DNA of 64,000 bases from Elusimicrobiota bacterium. Its GTDB lineage: Bacteria > Elusimicrobiota > UBA8919. A program made the position numbers and the translations under genes. The first letter of the stretch is position 1; every line of letters begins with the position of its first letter. Of the stretch, positions 44,161-53,301 are shown in pieces. The notes below the pieces were generated by a model. The model was given only the letters and a program-made list of their open reading frames with translations, ran no database searches and was not told where the DNA came from. The stretch is taken from the NCBI GenBank assembly GCA_028718185.1, contig JAQUMH010000004.1:136334-200333 (forward strand). Direction: 5' to 3'.

Positions 44161-44212
44161 CCCCCCTCATCTTTCATCTTCTCCCCTTTGGGGAGAAGAA
44201 AATATTGAGGAG
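44161..44212. repeat. Dispersed palindrome, copy 5, overlapping a gene end
   Basis: A hairpin with inner arms TCTTCTCCCC and GGGGAGAAGA around a TTT loop. The right outer end is worn (TTGAGGAGA). It runs into the glycosyltransferase gene, whose last codons and stop it encodes. Confidence 0.85.
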
Positions 44213-44937
44213 ATATTACTTAGCTTTTCATTGATTACTTTTATAATGAAAACTGAGAGTTTTAGGATTCTTGTGATTCGCCAGGGTTGTTGGATTAGAC
44301 GGAATAGCCATTCTATTTGTAATTTTATCATCCAGATTGGTGCGCGTTTTAAATTGCCGGAGAATACGTCATAACTGCCTCCGACACCTACTGCAATCTT
44401 TGCACCGAGTGATTTCAGATTTTTATTAATCCATTTTTCCTGGAATGGGATGTTCAGACCGACGAAAAGGATATCTGCTTTTGATGTTTTTATTTTTGAA
44501 ATTATCGATTCTTCTTTGTCTGAAAAGTATCCGTTATTATATCCTGCTATTTTCAGCTCAGGGAACTTTTCTTTTATATTTTGAACAGCTTTTGTTATAA
44601 CTTCTTCTTTTGCACCGAGGAAGAAAACTGAATGGTTGTTTGCTTGTGCGTAATTCAGAAGAAAATTCATAAAATCTATGCCGGGGATTTTTTCTTTTAA
44701 TGGGGTGTTTGAAAATTTGGATGCCCAGAATATACCTGAACTTTCAGGTAGGACAAGCGACGCTTTATCAAAGACATTTTTTAGAGCACTGTCTTTTTGG
44801 GCTTCTAAAAGCATTAACGGGTTTGCTGTTATTAGCTGATGCTGGCTACCATCGGTTAGGAAAGTATGTATTAGAGGAAGCGTTTCGTCAAAGGTGACTC
44901 TGTCAACTCTTATTGACAGTATTTTTATTGACTGCAT
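44167..44937 (-). CDS. WecG/TagA/CpsF-family glycosyltransferase
   Basis: Transfers a sugar (typically N-acetylmannosamine or its uronic acid) to a lipid-linked acceptor in surface polysaccharide synthesis. The 256-residue protein has the family motifs TANPLMLLEAQKD (about residues 38-50), FFLGAKEEVI, DILFVGLNIPFQEKWI and the C-terminal RAPIWMIKLQIEWLFRLIQQ. The last 13 residues (SIFSSPQRGEDER) come from the palindrome at 44161-44212 and are not part of the family. Its ATG overlaps the smc stop as TAATG. Confidence 0.9.
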   Translation of the reverse strand: MQSIKILSIRVDRVTFDETLPLIHTFLTDGSQHQLITANPLMLLEAQKDSALKNVFDKASLVLPESSGIFWASKFSNTPLKEKIPGIDFMNFLLNYAQANNHSVFFLGAKEEVITKAVQNIKEKFPELKIAGYNNGYFSDKEESIISKIKTSKADILFVGLNIPFQEKWINKNLKSLGAKIAVGVGGSYDVFSGNLKRAPIWMIKLQIEWLFRLIQQPWRITRILKLSVFIIKVINEKLSNISSIFSSPQRGEDER

Positions 44938-47900
44938 TATGCGTTGGTACTAACGGTACTGAGAACCGGCTCCCGGTCTCCTTCAAGCTGAACAGATATT
45001 ATTTTGGAAATTCCCAACTCTTCCATAGTTACGCCATAAAGAACATTTGCCGACTCCATTGTGCGTTTATTATGGGTTATAACAAAAAACTGAGAATTCT
45101 TTGCAAATTCTTTCAGCATTCTTGTAAATCGCAAAACATTTGCTTCATCAAGCTGACCGTCTATTTCATCAAGGATACAGAACGGCGCCGGTTTTACAAG
45201 ATATAATGCAAACAGGATTGCAATTGCTGTAAGTGTTCTTTCACCGCCTGAAAGCAGAGAGATATGTTGTAACTTTTTTCCCGGCGGTTGTGCAATGATA
45301 TCAACTCCTGTTTCAAGTAAATTACCCTCATCTGTTAAAATCAGGTCTGCTTCGCCGCCTTCAAAAAGCTGTTTAAATATATTTCTGAAATTTTCCTGGA
45401 CTATTGTAAACGTTTTCTGGAAATACTGGCGTGTCATCAGGTTTATTTTGTTTATAGTATCGTGAAGGTCTGTTCTTGCTTTTTCCAGGTCTTCTTTTTG
45501 TTTTGAAAGGAAATTATACCGTTGTTCAAGCTGTTCATATTCCTCAGGTGCTGCAAGATTTACTGTGCCGAGCGATTCAATTCTTTTTTTAAGCCGTTCC
45601 AGTTCTTCCGGAGAAATCGCTATTTCCTGATAAGCGTTTATGGCATCTTGTATTTCTATTCCTTTTTCTTCTTTGACACGGGCTTCAATTTGTCTTATTT
45701 CAGATGATGTTCCCGACACGTGACGTTCAACGCTTCTGACTTCATCCTGGATTTTTTGCTGTTGAAACCTTAAATTTTTCAATTCGTTTTCAATGTCTAA
45801 TATGGAGGTTTTTATATCGTCCCGTTCTTTTTCAATTTTTCTGAGGACATCGTCCATTGTGTCTTTTGAAACAACAATCTTATTGATTTCTTCAGATGAA
45901 TCTTTTATGGTTTTTTCAAATTCCGCTAATTTTTCATTTGAGTTAACAAGCCATTTTTCGGCTTTTTCAACTTCAAAATTTGTAAAATTAATCTTATTGG
46001 AAATATCTTCTGCTTTTTCTTTTAGATGTTGCACTTGTGAATTTTTAACAGAAAAGTCAACTGTCATATCGGTAGTTTCATTTGAAACCTTTCTGAGTTC
46101 TTCCTGATATTTCTGGATTTGCTCTGTCATCTTAGATAATCTTTCTTTAACTGCTTTCTCAACATTAGCTTTTTCATCAAGCAGGTTATTTACTTCTATT
46201 GTGTTTTGCTCCATCCCTGCTTTCTGTTTCTGAAAATCATCAAATTCCGTAGAAAGAACTTCTAAGAAGTTATTGGTTGTCTTTAATGATTCGTCTGTTA
46301 TCGATAAGTCCTTTGTCGTTGTGAATAAATCATTTTTATATGTTTCCACCAAATCAACATTACTTTTCAATGTTACATCAAGATTTGAAATTTCTTGTTG
46401 TAAATCATTGATTACTTTTTCTGACTTTGATACATCTTCATTAACGTTTAATATTTCTTTTTTCAGATGTTCGATTTCATTAGTTATTTCTATACCGCCT
46501 TTTTTCAATATTTCTTTCTTTCCGCCCTGGACTATTCCGGGGGTATAAATTATCTCATCCTGAATAGTAGCATTGCTTAAAAGGAACTCTATCACCTTTT
46601 TATATTTAGGGTCTTTAAACTCTATAAAATCAGTAAGTAATTTACCGGTGAAAGCACTGGGATAAGAAATATTCATTTTTTCAATATCGGATAATATCAA
46701 AAATGAAGCCCAGCCTTGATTTTCATTTTTTAACCAGTTTATTACTTCTAATGCCGTATTCTGGGTGTCGCAGATAAGATAATCGCTTTTTTCGCCAAGT
46801 ACCGACTGGACAAACGGAATATCTTCCGGTTTCACTGAAATAACATCACTTACTGTTCCCTTAATTTTATCCCCGAATACTTCTTTTATTTTGGAAATTA
46901 ATTCGTAATTAGAACTGTTGATAACTGTTTTTAACTGCACGCCAAGCTGAACAGAACTATTTTTCTTTTCAAAAAGTTCACTCTGGAGTTTATCAAATGT
47001 CTGTTTTAATTGTTCTTTTCTTGCATTTTGTTCACTTATTTCTTTTGTTTTCGCATCCAATAATCTCTCAGTTTCAGCGACCTTTTCTTTTAATCCTTTG
47101 AAGATTCCTTCTTTTTCAGTCTTCTGTATCAACAACTGCTCTTTCTGAACACGTATTTTTTCAACACGCTGTTCTATATCCTTAAGAAAATGAGCATTTG
47201 AGGATTTCTTGTTATGTAAATCAGATATTCCTTTTGCTATATTAAATATTTCCTGACGGACATTATCAATTTCACCGGTTAGTTTCAACGTTTCTGCTTC
47301 AAGATTGTTTTTTTCTTCTGTCTTTTTTGAAAGTGTTTCTTTGAAAGAAGAAATTACCTTTTCATATTCCGCTAAATTTTTGGTTACTTCTTCTTGTTCT
47401 TTTTTGTAATTTTCCAAATCACTCTTACCTTGCTTTATTTCAGCATGTGATTCTTCATTGCGTTTTAGAAAATCAGATTTACCTGCTTCTGCAGCTAAAA
47501 TCCTCTCTCTCAATATCTGGATTGTGGAATCCACCTTTCCCGCTTCAGTCCGTTTTAAGATAAGCTCGTCTTCTTTAGATGCCAAAGTCAGCTTTAACTC
47601 GGAATATTTTGCATCTATCTTGTCTATTTCCATTGATACCTGCGATTGTTTTTCGTTTACAGCTTCTAATTCTTTTTGTTTTGCGGCATTTGTATTCTTA
47701 GCCTCAAGATACTTCTTAACAAGTGAATTGACTTCGTAATTTTTAAGTTCATCGAGATATTTCTGATATTGTTTTGCTTTCCTTGCCTGTGTGTCAAGTT
47801 TGCTTTTTTGTGATTCGAGTTCTACCAGGATATCATTAAGACGCAGCATATCCTGACCGACTTTCTCAAGTTTCCTGAGTGCTTCTTCCCTCTTTGATTT

Positions 47901-48410
47901 ATATTTTGATACTCCGGCTACTTCTTCAAATAAAAACCTTCTTTCTTCAGGTTTAGATTGTAATACAAAATCAATTTTTCCTTGTTCCATTATTGAATAT
48001 GAATCAGTACCAACTCCGGTATCTAAAAACAAATTTCTTATATCTTTAAGCCGGACAGGCACCTTGTTTAACAGATATTCGGATTCACCGGAACGATAAA
48101 GACGGCGGGTTACGCTCACTTCCGAATAATCAATAGGAAGAACGTTCTTGGAATTGTCAAACATAAGAGTTATTTCGCTGAGTGATGTCGCCTTTCTTGT
48201 TGTAGTGCCGTTAAATATTATATCTTCCATTTTTGTGCCACGTAATGATTTTGCCGATTGTTCTCCTAGCACCCATTTTATCGCATCTGTAATGTTTGTT
48301 TTTCCACACCCGTTAGGTCCTACGATAGCTGTAATACCTCCGCCAAATCCAAGAGTTGTCTTATCGGCAAATGATTTAAAGCCGAAGATTTCCAAATTTT
48401 TTAATTGCAT
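44937..48410 (-). CDS. smc: Chromosome segregation protein SMC
   Basis: Condensin ATPase that organises and segregates chromosomes. The 1157-residue protein has Walker A GPNGCGKTNITDAI (about residues 32-45), two long coiled coils with a hinge near residues 510-640, and the C-terminal signature LLSGGERTLTAIA and Walker B FCILDEIDGQLDEANV. The usual LDEVDAALD is slightly changed (GQ for AA). A good promoter lies 70-100 bases upstream and GGAG precedes the ATG. scpA/scpB are not nearby. Confidence 0.96.
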   Translation of the reverse strand: MQLKNLEIFGFKSFADKTTLGFGGGITAIVGPNGCGKTNITDAIKWVLGEQSAKSLRGTKMEDIIFNGTTTRKATSLSEITLMFDNSKNVLPIDYSEVSVTRRLYRSGESEYLLNKVPVRLKDIRNLFLDTGVGTDSYSIMEQGKIDFVLQSKPEERRFLFEEVAGVSKYKSKREEALRKLEKVGQDMLRLNDILVELESQKSKLDTQARKAKQYQKYLDELKNYEVNSLVKKYLEAKNTNAAKQKELEAVNEKQSQVSMEIDKIDAKYSELKLTLASKEDELILKRTEAGKVDSTIQILRERILAAEAGKSDFLKRNEESHAEIKQGKSDLENYKKEQEEVTKNLAEYEKVISSFKETLSKKTEEKNNLEAETLKLTGEIDNVRQEIFNIAKGISDLHNKKSSNAHFLKDIEQRVEKIRVQKEQLLIQKTEKEGIFKGLKEKVAETERLLDAKTKEISEQNARKEQLKQTFDKLQSELFEKKNSSVQLGVQLKTVINSSNYELISKIKEVFGDKIKGTVSDVISVKPEDIPFVQSVLGEKSDYLICDTQNTALEVINWLKNENQGWASFLILSDIEKMNISYPSAFTGKLLTDFIEFKDPKYKKVIEFLLSNATIQDEIIYTPGIVQGGKKEILKKGGIEITNEIEHLKKEILNVNEDVSKSEKVINDLQQEISNLDVTLKSNVDLVETYKNDLFTTTKDLSITDESLKTTNNFLEVLSTEFDDFQKQKAGMEQNTIEVNNLLDEKANVEKAVKERLSKMTEQIQKYQEELRKVSNETTDMTVDFSVKNSQVQHLKEKAEDISNKINFTNFEVEKAEKWLVNSNEKLAEFEKTIKDSSEEINKIVVSKDTMDDVLRKIEKERDDIKTSILDIENELKNLRFQQQKIQDEVRSVERHVSGTSSEIRQIEARVKEEKGIEIQDAINAYQEIAISPEELERLKKRIESLGTVNLAAPEEYEQLEQRYNFLSKQKEDLEKARTDLHDTINKINLMTRQYFQKTFTIVQENFRNIFKQLFEGGEADLILTDEGNLLETGVDIIAQPPGKKLQHISLLSGGERTLTAIAILFALYLVKPAPFCILDEIDGQLDEANVLRFTRMLKEFAKNSQFFVITHNKRTMESANVLYGVTMEELGISKIISVQLEGDREPVLSTVSTNA

Positions 48411-48483
48411 GATTTAATACTCCTATTTTGTATTAACTGTCTTTTATTACCAGATTGGTATGTTCTTTTACCATCTTTTAGAA

Positions 48484-48511
48484 ATTATATATAAAAAAAT
48501 ATATTTGTCAA
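48484..48511 (-). promoter_or_regulatory. Promoter of smc
   Basis: On the minus strand TTGACA (48506-48511) and TATAAT (48484-48489) are 16 bases apart, both perfect. The spacer is an A/T tract like that in the arsR promoter at 54864-54891. Confidence 0.82.
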
Positions 48512-48544
48512 GTGAAATATGGATTATGAGAATTTTTTATTTTT

Positions 48545-48571
48545 AGACCGTTTAAAAAGTTTAAACGGTCT
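48545..48571. promoter_or_regulatory. 27-base palindrome upstream of the smc promoter
   Basis: Perfect 12-base arms AGACCGTTTAAA and TTTAAACGGTCT around a 3-base centre. It lies 34 bases upstream of the smc -35 box. On the minus strand the following bases are A-rich, not T-rich, so it is not a standard terminator for the upstream methyltransferase gene. A regulator-binding site is possible. Confidence 0.6.
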
Positions 48572-48690
48572 TGATTACATTCACCCCGATGTTACATCGG
48601 GGCAGGAATTACGAGAAACGATTACACAGATTACCAGCAGGTCTTAATTCGTGTATTCTTGTTTTTAATCGGTATAATCAGAGATTGTAG
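48571..48690. repeat. ATTACATTCACCCCGATG repeat, copy 2
   Basis: Contains the perfect palindrome CCCCGATGT-t-ACATCGGGG, then GATTACACAGATTACC and AATCGGTATAATCAGAG words in the same order as at 32466-32634. It is part of the 480-base gene-free stretch 48411-48890. That stretch holds the smc promoter, a 27-base palindrome, this repeat and the GTCATTGCGA repeat, and nothing coding. Confidence 0.75.
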
Positions 48691-48754
48691 GTTTTGAAAA
48701 ATATTTCATTTTGTAAAGAGACTGTTAGCCAAATCAAATTCAGTTTTTGTTGGT

Positions 48755-48828
48755 GTCATTGCGAATGAAATGAAGCAATCTCGTAGTTTTTACGTATAGA
48801 TTGCCACGGGCTTTGCCCTCGCAATGAC
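48755..48828. repeat. GTCATTGCGA element, full copy
   Basis: A 74-base element with terminal inverted repeats GTCATTGCGA and TCGCAATGAC, and inner words GAAGCAATCTCG and AGATTGCCACGGGC. It has the layout of a miniature non-autonomous element. A half copy ending in the same TCGCAATGAC lies at 57361-57398. Confidence 0.78.
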
Positions 48829-48890
48829 TTTGGCAACAGCATTTAAACAAACACGGGGAATTAGGAAGAAATTATGATGAAGGTTATTAC

Positions 48891-49589
48891 CTACTTTGTT
48901 AGTACCATCAGGGAATATCCACCTAATAGCCTGACTGCTATGTCTTTATTTAATTTATACATCATTTTACGCGGTAATCTTGCTAATGCTGACTTAAACG
49001 AGGTGGCAGGTAAATCAATAGAACAGGCAGTATAAAAATAATCAAGTATTTCATAACCGGTATCTGCTAATGTGGCTAATGCTGTTTCTTTTGTAAAATA
49101 GTGGATATGCCCCACTTTTTGCCGCTCCCTCATTATCGGGAAGCTTCTAAAAACAGATTGAACAGACAGGTTCAACGGAATATGAAATATTTTATATTGA
49201 CCTTTTTTACGCAAATTTCTTAAAAAGCCAAAATAATCTTCTATATGTTCAAACACATCAATAGCTAAAATTAAATCAAAAAAAGCATTATTGTCCTGGA
49301 ATATATCTTTTAATAAAAACTGAAGCCTGTCTTTTTTCCTCTGCTGGCATAACTCAAACGCTTGCGGTGATATTTCATAACCTGAAAAAGTTATATTTGT
49401 AGGCATCTGAGAATACAGTTGATTAAGTATTTCACCGGCACCACAGCCTACTTCACAGATTGTGTTTGGTTGAATGCAGTTTTTCTCTAAGATTTTAATT
49501 ATTTGTCCGGCTTTCCAGGGTGAATCCTCGATATGCCATGTCGGATTATTTTTTAAATAATCGCCTTTCTTGTAAATTTCTTCTGTCAT
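48891..49589 (-). CDS. Class I SAM-dependent methyltransferase
   Basis: A 232-residue methyltransferase with the SAM-binding loop ICEVGCGAGEILNQL (about residues 44-58), FSGYEISPQAFELC and the post-II motif LILAIDVFEHIEDYFGF (about 106-122), which places it near Methyltransf_23. The substrate is unknown. It follows the arsenic efflux gene by about 35 bases, but it lacks the conserved cysteines of the arsenite methylase ArsM, so a direct arsenic role is not supported. Confidence 0.85.
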   Translation of the reverse strand: MTEEIYKKGDYLKNNPTWHIEDSPWKAGQIIKILEKNCIQPNTICEVGCGAGEILNQLYSQMPTNITFSGYEISPQAFELCQQRKKDRLQFLLKDIFQDNNAFFDLILAIDVFEHIEDYFGFLRNLRKKGQYKIFHIPLNLSVQSVFRSFPIMRERQKVGHIHYFTKETALATLADTGYEILDYFYTACSIDLPATSFKSALARLPRKMMYKLNKDIAVRLLGGYSLMVLTK

Positions 49590-49623
49590 AATAATAACGA
49601 TTTTACTTAATATTTTCTATAAA

Positions 49624-50679
49624 TCAAGATTTTGCCGGTAGAAAATATTTCTTTTTAAAATACAAAGCTAAATTTACTAAGGTAATTAGAACAGGGACTT
49701 CTACCAAAGGACCAATTATTGCGGTAAAAGCAACACCTGAATTTATTCCAAAAACAGCAATAGAAACTGCTATCGCCAGTTCAAAATTGTTGCTTGCGGC
49801 AGTAAAAGAAAGGGTTGCAGTTTTACAGTAACCTGCACCAATCTTGTTTCCCATGTAAAACGAGACCAGAAACATAATTACAAAATAGAGCAAAAGCGGA
49901 ATGGCAATCCTTAAAACATCCATGGGTATTTTTACAATATATTCTCCTTTAAGTGAAAACATTACGACTATTGTAAAAAGAAGTGCAATAAGCGTTATCG
50001 GGCTTATCCTTGGAATAAATTCCGCATGGTACCACTCTTTACTTTTGATTTTGAGCAATCTGAAACGGGTTATTATTCCTGCTAAAAACGGAATACCGAG
50101 ATAGATAAAAACACTTTTTGCTATCTGCCCGATAGTTATATTTACAACTGCACCTTTAAGTCCGAACCAACCCGGCAAAATTGTTACAAAAACATAAGCA
50201 TAAACGGAAAAAAACAGGACCTGAAAAATTGAGTTAAAAGCAACCAGTCCGGCACAATATTCTGTGTCCCCGCAAGCTAAATCATTCCAGACAATTACCA
50301 TTGCAATACATCTTGCAAGACCAATCATAATAAGTCCGACCATATATTCCGGGTAATTTCTTAAAAATATTATCGCCAGAAGAAACATTAAAACCGGGCC
50401 TATGAGCCAGTTTTGAACAAGTGAGAGTATAAGAATTTTGACATCCTTGAAAACATCACCAAGCTCTTCATATTTCACCTTTGCCAAAGGCGGATACATC
50501 ATAAGGATAAGACCTATTGCTATTGGGATGTTTGTTGTTCCAACCTGAAATTTATCCCAGAAACTAACAATATTCGGATAAAGATATCCTGAAAAAACAC
50601 CGATACCCATTGCTAAAAATATCCATAATGTCAAATACCTGTCTAAAAATGAAATCCGTTTTATAATCCCTTCTGTCAT
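49624..50679 (-). CDS. acr3: Arsenite efflux transporter, Acr3 family
   Basis: Exports arsenite across the cytoplasmic membrane using the proton gradient. The protein of about 351 residues has ten membrane helices. Hallmarks are [19 protein letters not shown] (about residues 120-138, with the essential Cys of helix 4), [15 protein letters not shown] and [17 protein letters not shown] (about 289-305). I start it at the ATG 50677-50679, which has GGAGG five bases upstream; the TTG four codons earlier lies on that site. Last ars gene, behind a hairpin. Confidence 0.94.
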   Translation of the reverse strand: MTEGIIKRISFLDRYLTLWIFLAMGIGVFSGYLYPNIVSFWDKFQVGTTNIPIAIGLILMMYPPLAKVKYEELGDVFKDVKILILSLVQNWLIGPVLMFLLAIIFLRNYPEYMVGLIMIGLARCIAMVIVWNDLACGDTEYCAGLVAFNSIFQVLFFSVYAYVFVTILPGWFGLKGAVVNITIGQIAKSVFIYLGIPFLAGIITRFRLLKIKSKEWYHAEFIPRISPITLIALLFTIVVMFSLKGEYIVKIPMDVLRIAIPLLLYFVIMFLVSFYMGNKIGAGYCKTATLSFTAASNNFELAIAVSIAVFGINSGVAFTAIIGPLVEVPVLITLVNLALYFKKKYFLPAKS

Positions 50680-50702
50680 CGCTGCCTCCAAAAGTGTGGG
50701 CT

Positions 50703-50740
50703 ACCCCCCTAGTTTTGTTCTGCAAAACTGTCAAGGGGGT
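50703..50740. other. Inter-cistronic hairpin between ccdA-like and acr3
   Basis: Inner arms AGTTTTG and CAAAACT around a 5-base loop, with outer arms ACCCCC and GGGGGT. It lies just upstream of the acr3 ribosome binding site. There is no T tract on the minus strand, so a role in message stability or in setting the level of acr3 is more likely than termination. Confidence 0.65.
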
Positions 50741-50769
50741 ATTTATTTTGCATTCATGTATTTGATAAA

Positions 50770-51477
50770 TTAAAAGGTTTTCTGCAAAAAAATATAAATT
50801 CCTGCTAAAACGACAAGTATACCGCAAATTTTCTTTATTATTATTGTGCCTTTAGATTTTTCGTTCCAATCCAGATATTTTTGAACAACCCCTGTAAATG
50901 TTCCTGCAAAAACTATTACTGATATATGACCAATCGCATATGCGAAAACAAGTGATACCGCAAATGCAATATTTTTACCTGCTACGGAAAACGCCACACC
51001 TAACAGAGGCGCCATAAATGCAAAGGTACAAGGTCCTAAGGCAATGCCGAATATCAATCCCATTACAAAAGCTGCGAACAACCCCTTTTTTGAAAAAGAA
51101 ACCTGCGCTGAATTATTTAAAAACGGAAGAGAAATCACATCAAGCAGATATAATCCTACTACAAAAAATATTACAGCTACAAAATAATTGCCATAAACAC
51201 CTACATCACCCAACATTCTGCCAAGCAATCCGGTTAATACTCCAATTACAGCAATTGTTATAAGAATTCCGGTAGAAAACAGCAGCGATATTAAGAAAGC
51301 TCTCTTTACAGGAACTTTACCTTGTCCGTTTATAAAACCGACTATCAACGGAATACTCGAAAGATGACACGGGGAAAGAAGAATACTTAATATTCCCCAC
51401 ACAAAAGCAGAAAAAACTGCAATATGCGGACTGGAATGCAGAGCATTTGTGAAATAAATAAATATTTTTTCTATCAT
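50770..51477 (-). CDS. CcdA/DsbD-type thiol transporter
   Basis: Moves reducing power across the membrane to extracytoplasmic thioredoxin-like proteins. The 235-residue protein has six membrane helices of the DsbD TM domain. The hallmark LSPCHLSSIPLIVGFINGQGK (about residues 35-55) holds the first redox Cys and ALGPCTFAFMAPLLG (about 146-160) the second. It sits between the permease and acr3 genes and probably reduces the lipoprotein thioredoxin encoded in the same operon. Confidence 0.9.
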   Translation of the reverse strand: MIEKIFIYFTNALHSSPHIAVFSAFVWGILSILLSPCHLSSIPLIVGFINGQGKVPVKRAFLISLLFSTGILITIAVIGVLTGLLGRMLGDVGVYGNYFVAVIFFVVGLYLLDVISLPFLNNSAQVSFSKKGLFAAFVMGLIFGIALGPCTFAFMAPLLGVAFSVAGKNIAFAVSLVFAYAIGHISVIVFAGTFTGVVQKYLDWNEKSKGTIIIKKICGILVVLAGIYIFLQKTF

Positions 51478-51489
51478 TTTTCAAAAAAA

Positions 51490-52458
51490 TCAGATAAGCA
51501 TGTTGAATAAATAACCCATCAGAATAATCCCGACGGAAACAATACCGACAAAAACAGCAAGCAGTTTTGGTTTTAATACTTTTCTCAGCAGAATCATTTC
51601 AGGCAAGCTGAGCCCGGTAACTGCCATCATAAACACAAGCGATGTTCCCATTGCGACACCTGCCCGCGTTAATTCACTGACAAGAGGAATCACTCCCGCG
51701 GCATTGGAGTAAAGCGGAACTCCAATCGCAACTGCAATAAGTACTGCAAACGGATTGTCTTTTCCCGCATATTTTGCGAGCGCACCAGCGGGGATCCAAC
51801 CATGCATGACTGCGCCGATACCTATACCTGCTAAAACATAAATATAAATGGATTTTATCAAATCAACTGTGAATAGATAAGATTCCGACACTCTGTTTTT
51901 TAATAATACTTTTTCTAAAGTTACTGCAGAAGCGTCTATTTTTATTTTATAAACATAATCTTCAACATATTTTTCCAGATTCAATTTGCCAATAACAATG
52001 CCGCTCACAATTGCAATAATCTCACCCGTTAGTACGTAAATCACTGCGATTTTAAATCCGAAAAGACTGTAAAGAAGACCCAGCGCCACTTCGTTAATCA
52101 TAGGAGCTGCTACAAGATACGTGAAAGTGACACCCAACGGTATTCCCGCCTCGACAAAACCGATGAATAACGGCACGGCAGAACAAGAGCAGAACGGAGT
52201 TACTATGCCCAGCCCGCCTGCCAATAAATGACCGATAAAAGTGCTGCCTTTTTTTTCGGAGAGAATCTTTCGGGTTTTCTCAGGAGGAAAAAAACTTCTT
52301 ATAAGGGTAATTAAATAGATGATGATAAAAAGGAGAATAAATATTTTAATCGTATCAAAGAAGAAGAAGTTCACTGCCGACCCGATAGAGTTCTCAGGAA
52401 CAAGATTAATAACCTTATATGTAAACCAATCGACTAATATCTGTAACCAATTAAAAAT
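51490..52458 (-). CDS. Permease of the SO_0444/DUF318 (ArsP-like) type, probable ATT start
   Basis: Membrane permease of the family often next to arsenic genes, thought to export organoarsenicals or metals. The protein has about eight membrane helices; FCSCSAVPLFIGFVEAGIPLGVTF (about residues 84-107 of the long form) carries the conserved Cys pair. A GTG at 52374 would cut off the conserved NWLQILVDWFTYKV N-terminus. The open frame reaches an in-frame stop at 52468-52470 and the only suitable codon is ATT at 52456-52458, five bases after AAGGAG. The stop of the upstream gene overlaps that site (TAAGGAG). Confidence 0.85.
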   Translation of the reverse strand: MFNWLQILVDWFTYKVINLVPENSIGSAVNFFFFDTIKIFILLFIIIYLITLIRSFFPPEKTRKILSEKKGSTFIGHLLAGGLGIVTPFCSCSAVPLFIGFVEAGIPLGVTFTYLVAAPMINEVALGLLYSLFGFKIAVIYVLTGEIIAIVSGIVIGKLNLEKYVEDYVYKIKIDASAVTLEKVLLKNRVSESYLFTVDLIKSIYIYVLAGIGIGAVMHGWIPAGALAKYAGKDNPFAVLIAVAIGVPLYSNAAGVIPLVSELTRAGVAMGTSLVFMMAVTGLSLPEMILLRKVLKPKLLAVFVGIVSVGIILMGYLFNMLI

Positions 52459-52467
52459 AAAAGCTCC

Positions 52468-52950
52468 TTATTTCACGTTGATTTTTACACCATGAGCTCC
52501 AAATATCTTTAGTATTTCTTCTTTAGAAAAAAATCCCTCATGCCTGAAAAACTCTTTTTCTTTTTCATCAAGAAAAACCTGAGTAGGTATAAGATTTATT
52601 CTGTATTTTTCCACATACGGTCTACCTTCTTGTGTCCATACATCATAAAACACAACTTTTACCTGATTGCCGTATTCTTTTGTTATTTCTTTCATTACAG
52701 GTTGCATCATTTTACAAGGGATACAATTCACGGAACCCAGTTCTACAAAAGTAACCATTGTTTTTTGTTTTTCTGATGTTTTATCAACAGGTCTGCCTAT
52801 CTGTGTTTTTTTTGTTCCGTTTTCAATTCTGACAGTTTGAGCAGGAGTATTTTTTGTTTCATTGATTGGTAACAGTTCATTTTTTTTATTACAACCGGTT
52901 AACACAAAACACAATAACATAATATATAATAATTTATTTTTAAATTTCAT
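52468..52950 (-). CDS. Thioredoxin-fold lipoprotein
   Basis: A 160-residue extracytoplasmic lipoprotein: the signal peptide ends in LTGC (Cys20), then a Lys/Thr-rich linker, then a thioredoxin domain with active site CIPC (Cys76-Cys79) and cis-Pro segment INLIPTQVFLDEKEKEFF. It is probably reduced by the CcdA-like protein of the same operon. Its target outside the membrane could be the permease or another thiol protein; not determinable here. Confidence 0.88.
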   Translation of the reverse strand: MKFKNKLLYIMLLCFVLTGCNKKNELLPINETKNTPAQTVRIENGTKKTQIGRPVDKTSEKQKTMVTFVELGSVNCIPCKMMQPVMKEITKEYGNQVKVVFYDVWTQEGRPYVEKYRINLIPTQVFLDEKEKEFFRHEGFFSKEEILKIFGAHGVKINVK

Positions 52951-53025
52951 TTTATTACTCCTTCGTTTTAATGGTTACCCGCAATAGCAGCAATCACTAA
53001 TATCATTTTTGTCTTTCTTGTTATA

Positions 53026-53259
53026 TTATTTTTTTATCCAGTTTTTTATTTCTTCTTTTGACGGGATTCTTCCGGCTACTTTCACAACCCCATCAATTAC
53101 AAGTGCAGGTGTTAACATAACACCGTAGTTCATAATATCCTGTATCTTATCCACTTTTACTATTTCTGCTGTTACCCCAAGTTCCCTGACAGATTCTCTC
53201 GTTAACTCAGTTAGTTTTTCACACTTAGGACAGCCAGTTCCAAGAATTTCAAGTTTCAT
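53026..53259 (-). CDS. Small thioredoxin-like redox protein (TIGR00412 type)
   Basis: A 77-residue cytoplasmic protein with CPKC near the N-terminus (LGTGCPKCEKLTEL) and a cis-Pro region (MLTPALVIDGVVKVAG). These small glutaredoxin/thioredoxin hybrids are common beside permease and arsenic genes. It is a good candidate for the electron donor to ArsC, encoded in the same operon. Confidence 0.9.
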   Translation of the reverse strand: MKLEILGTGCPKCEKLTELTRESVRELGVTAEIVKVDKIQDIMNYGVMLTPALVIDGVVKVAGRIPSKEEIKNWIKK

Positions 53260-53301
53260 AGACTTCCCTCTGTTAGTTCATAAACTATTTTTACCATTAA
53301 G

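Noticed and set aside
48545-48571. Terminator for the upstream methyltransferase gene
   Set aside because: The stem is strong but the minus strand continues with A-rich sequence and no T tract.
48891-49589. Arsenite methyltransferase ArsM
   Set aside because: It lies beside ars genes and has a SAM-binding fold but lacks the conserved arsenic-binding cysteines.
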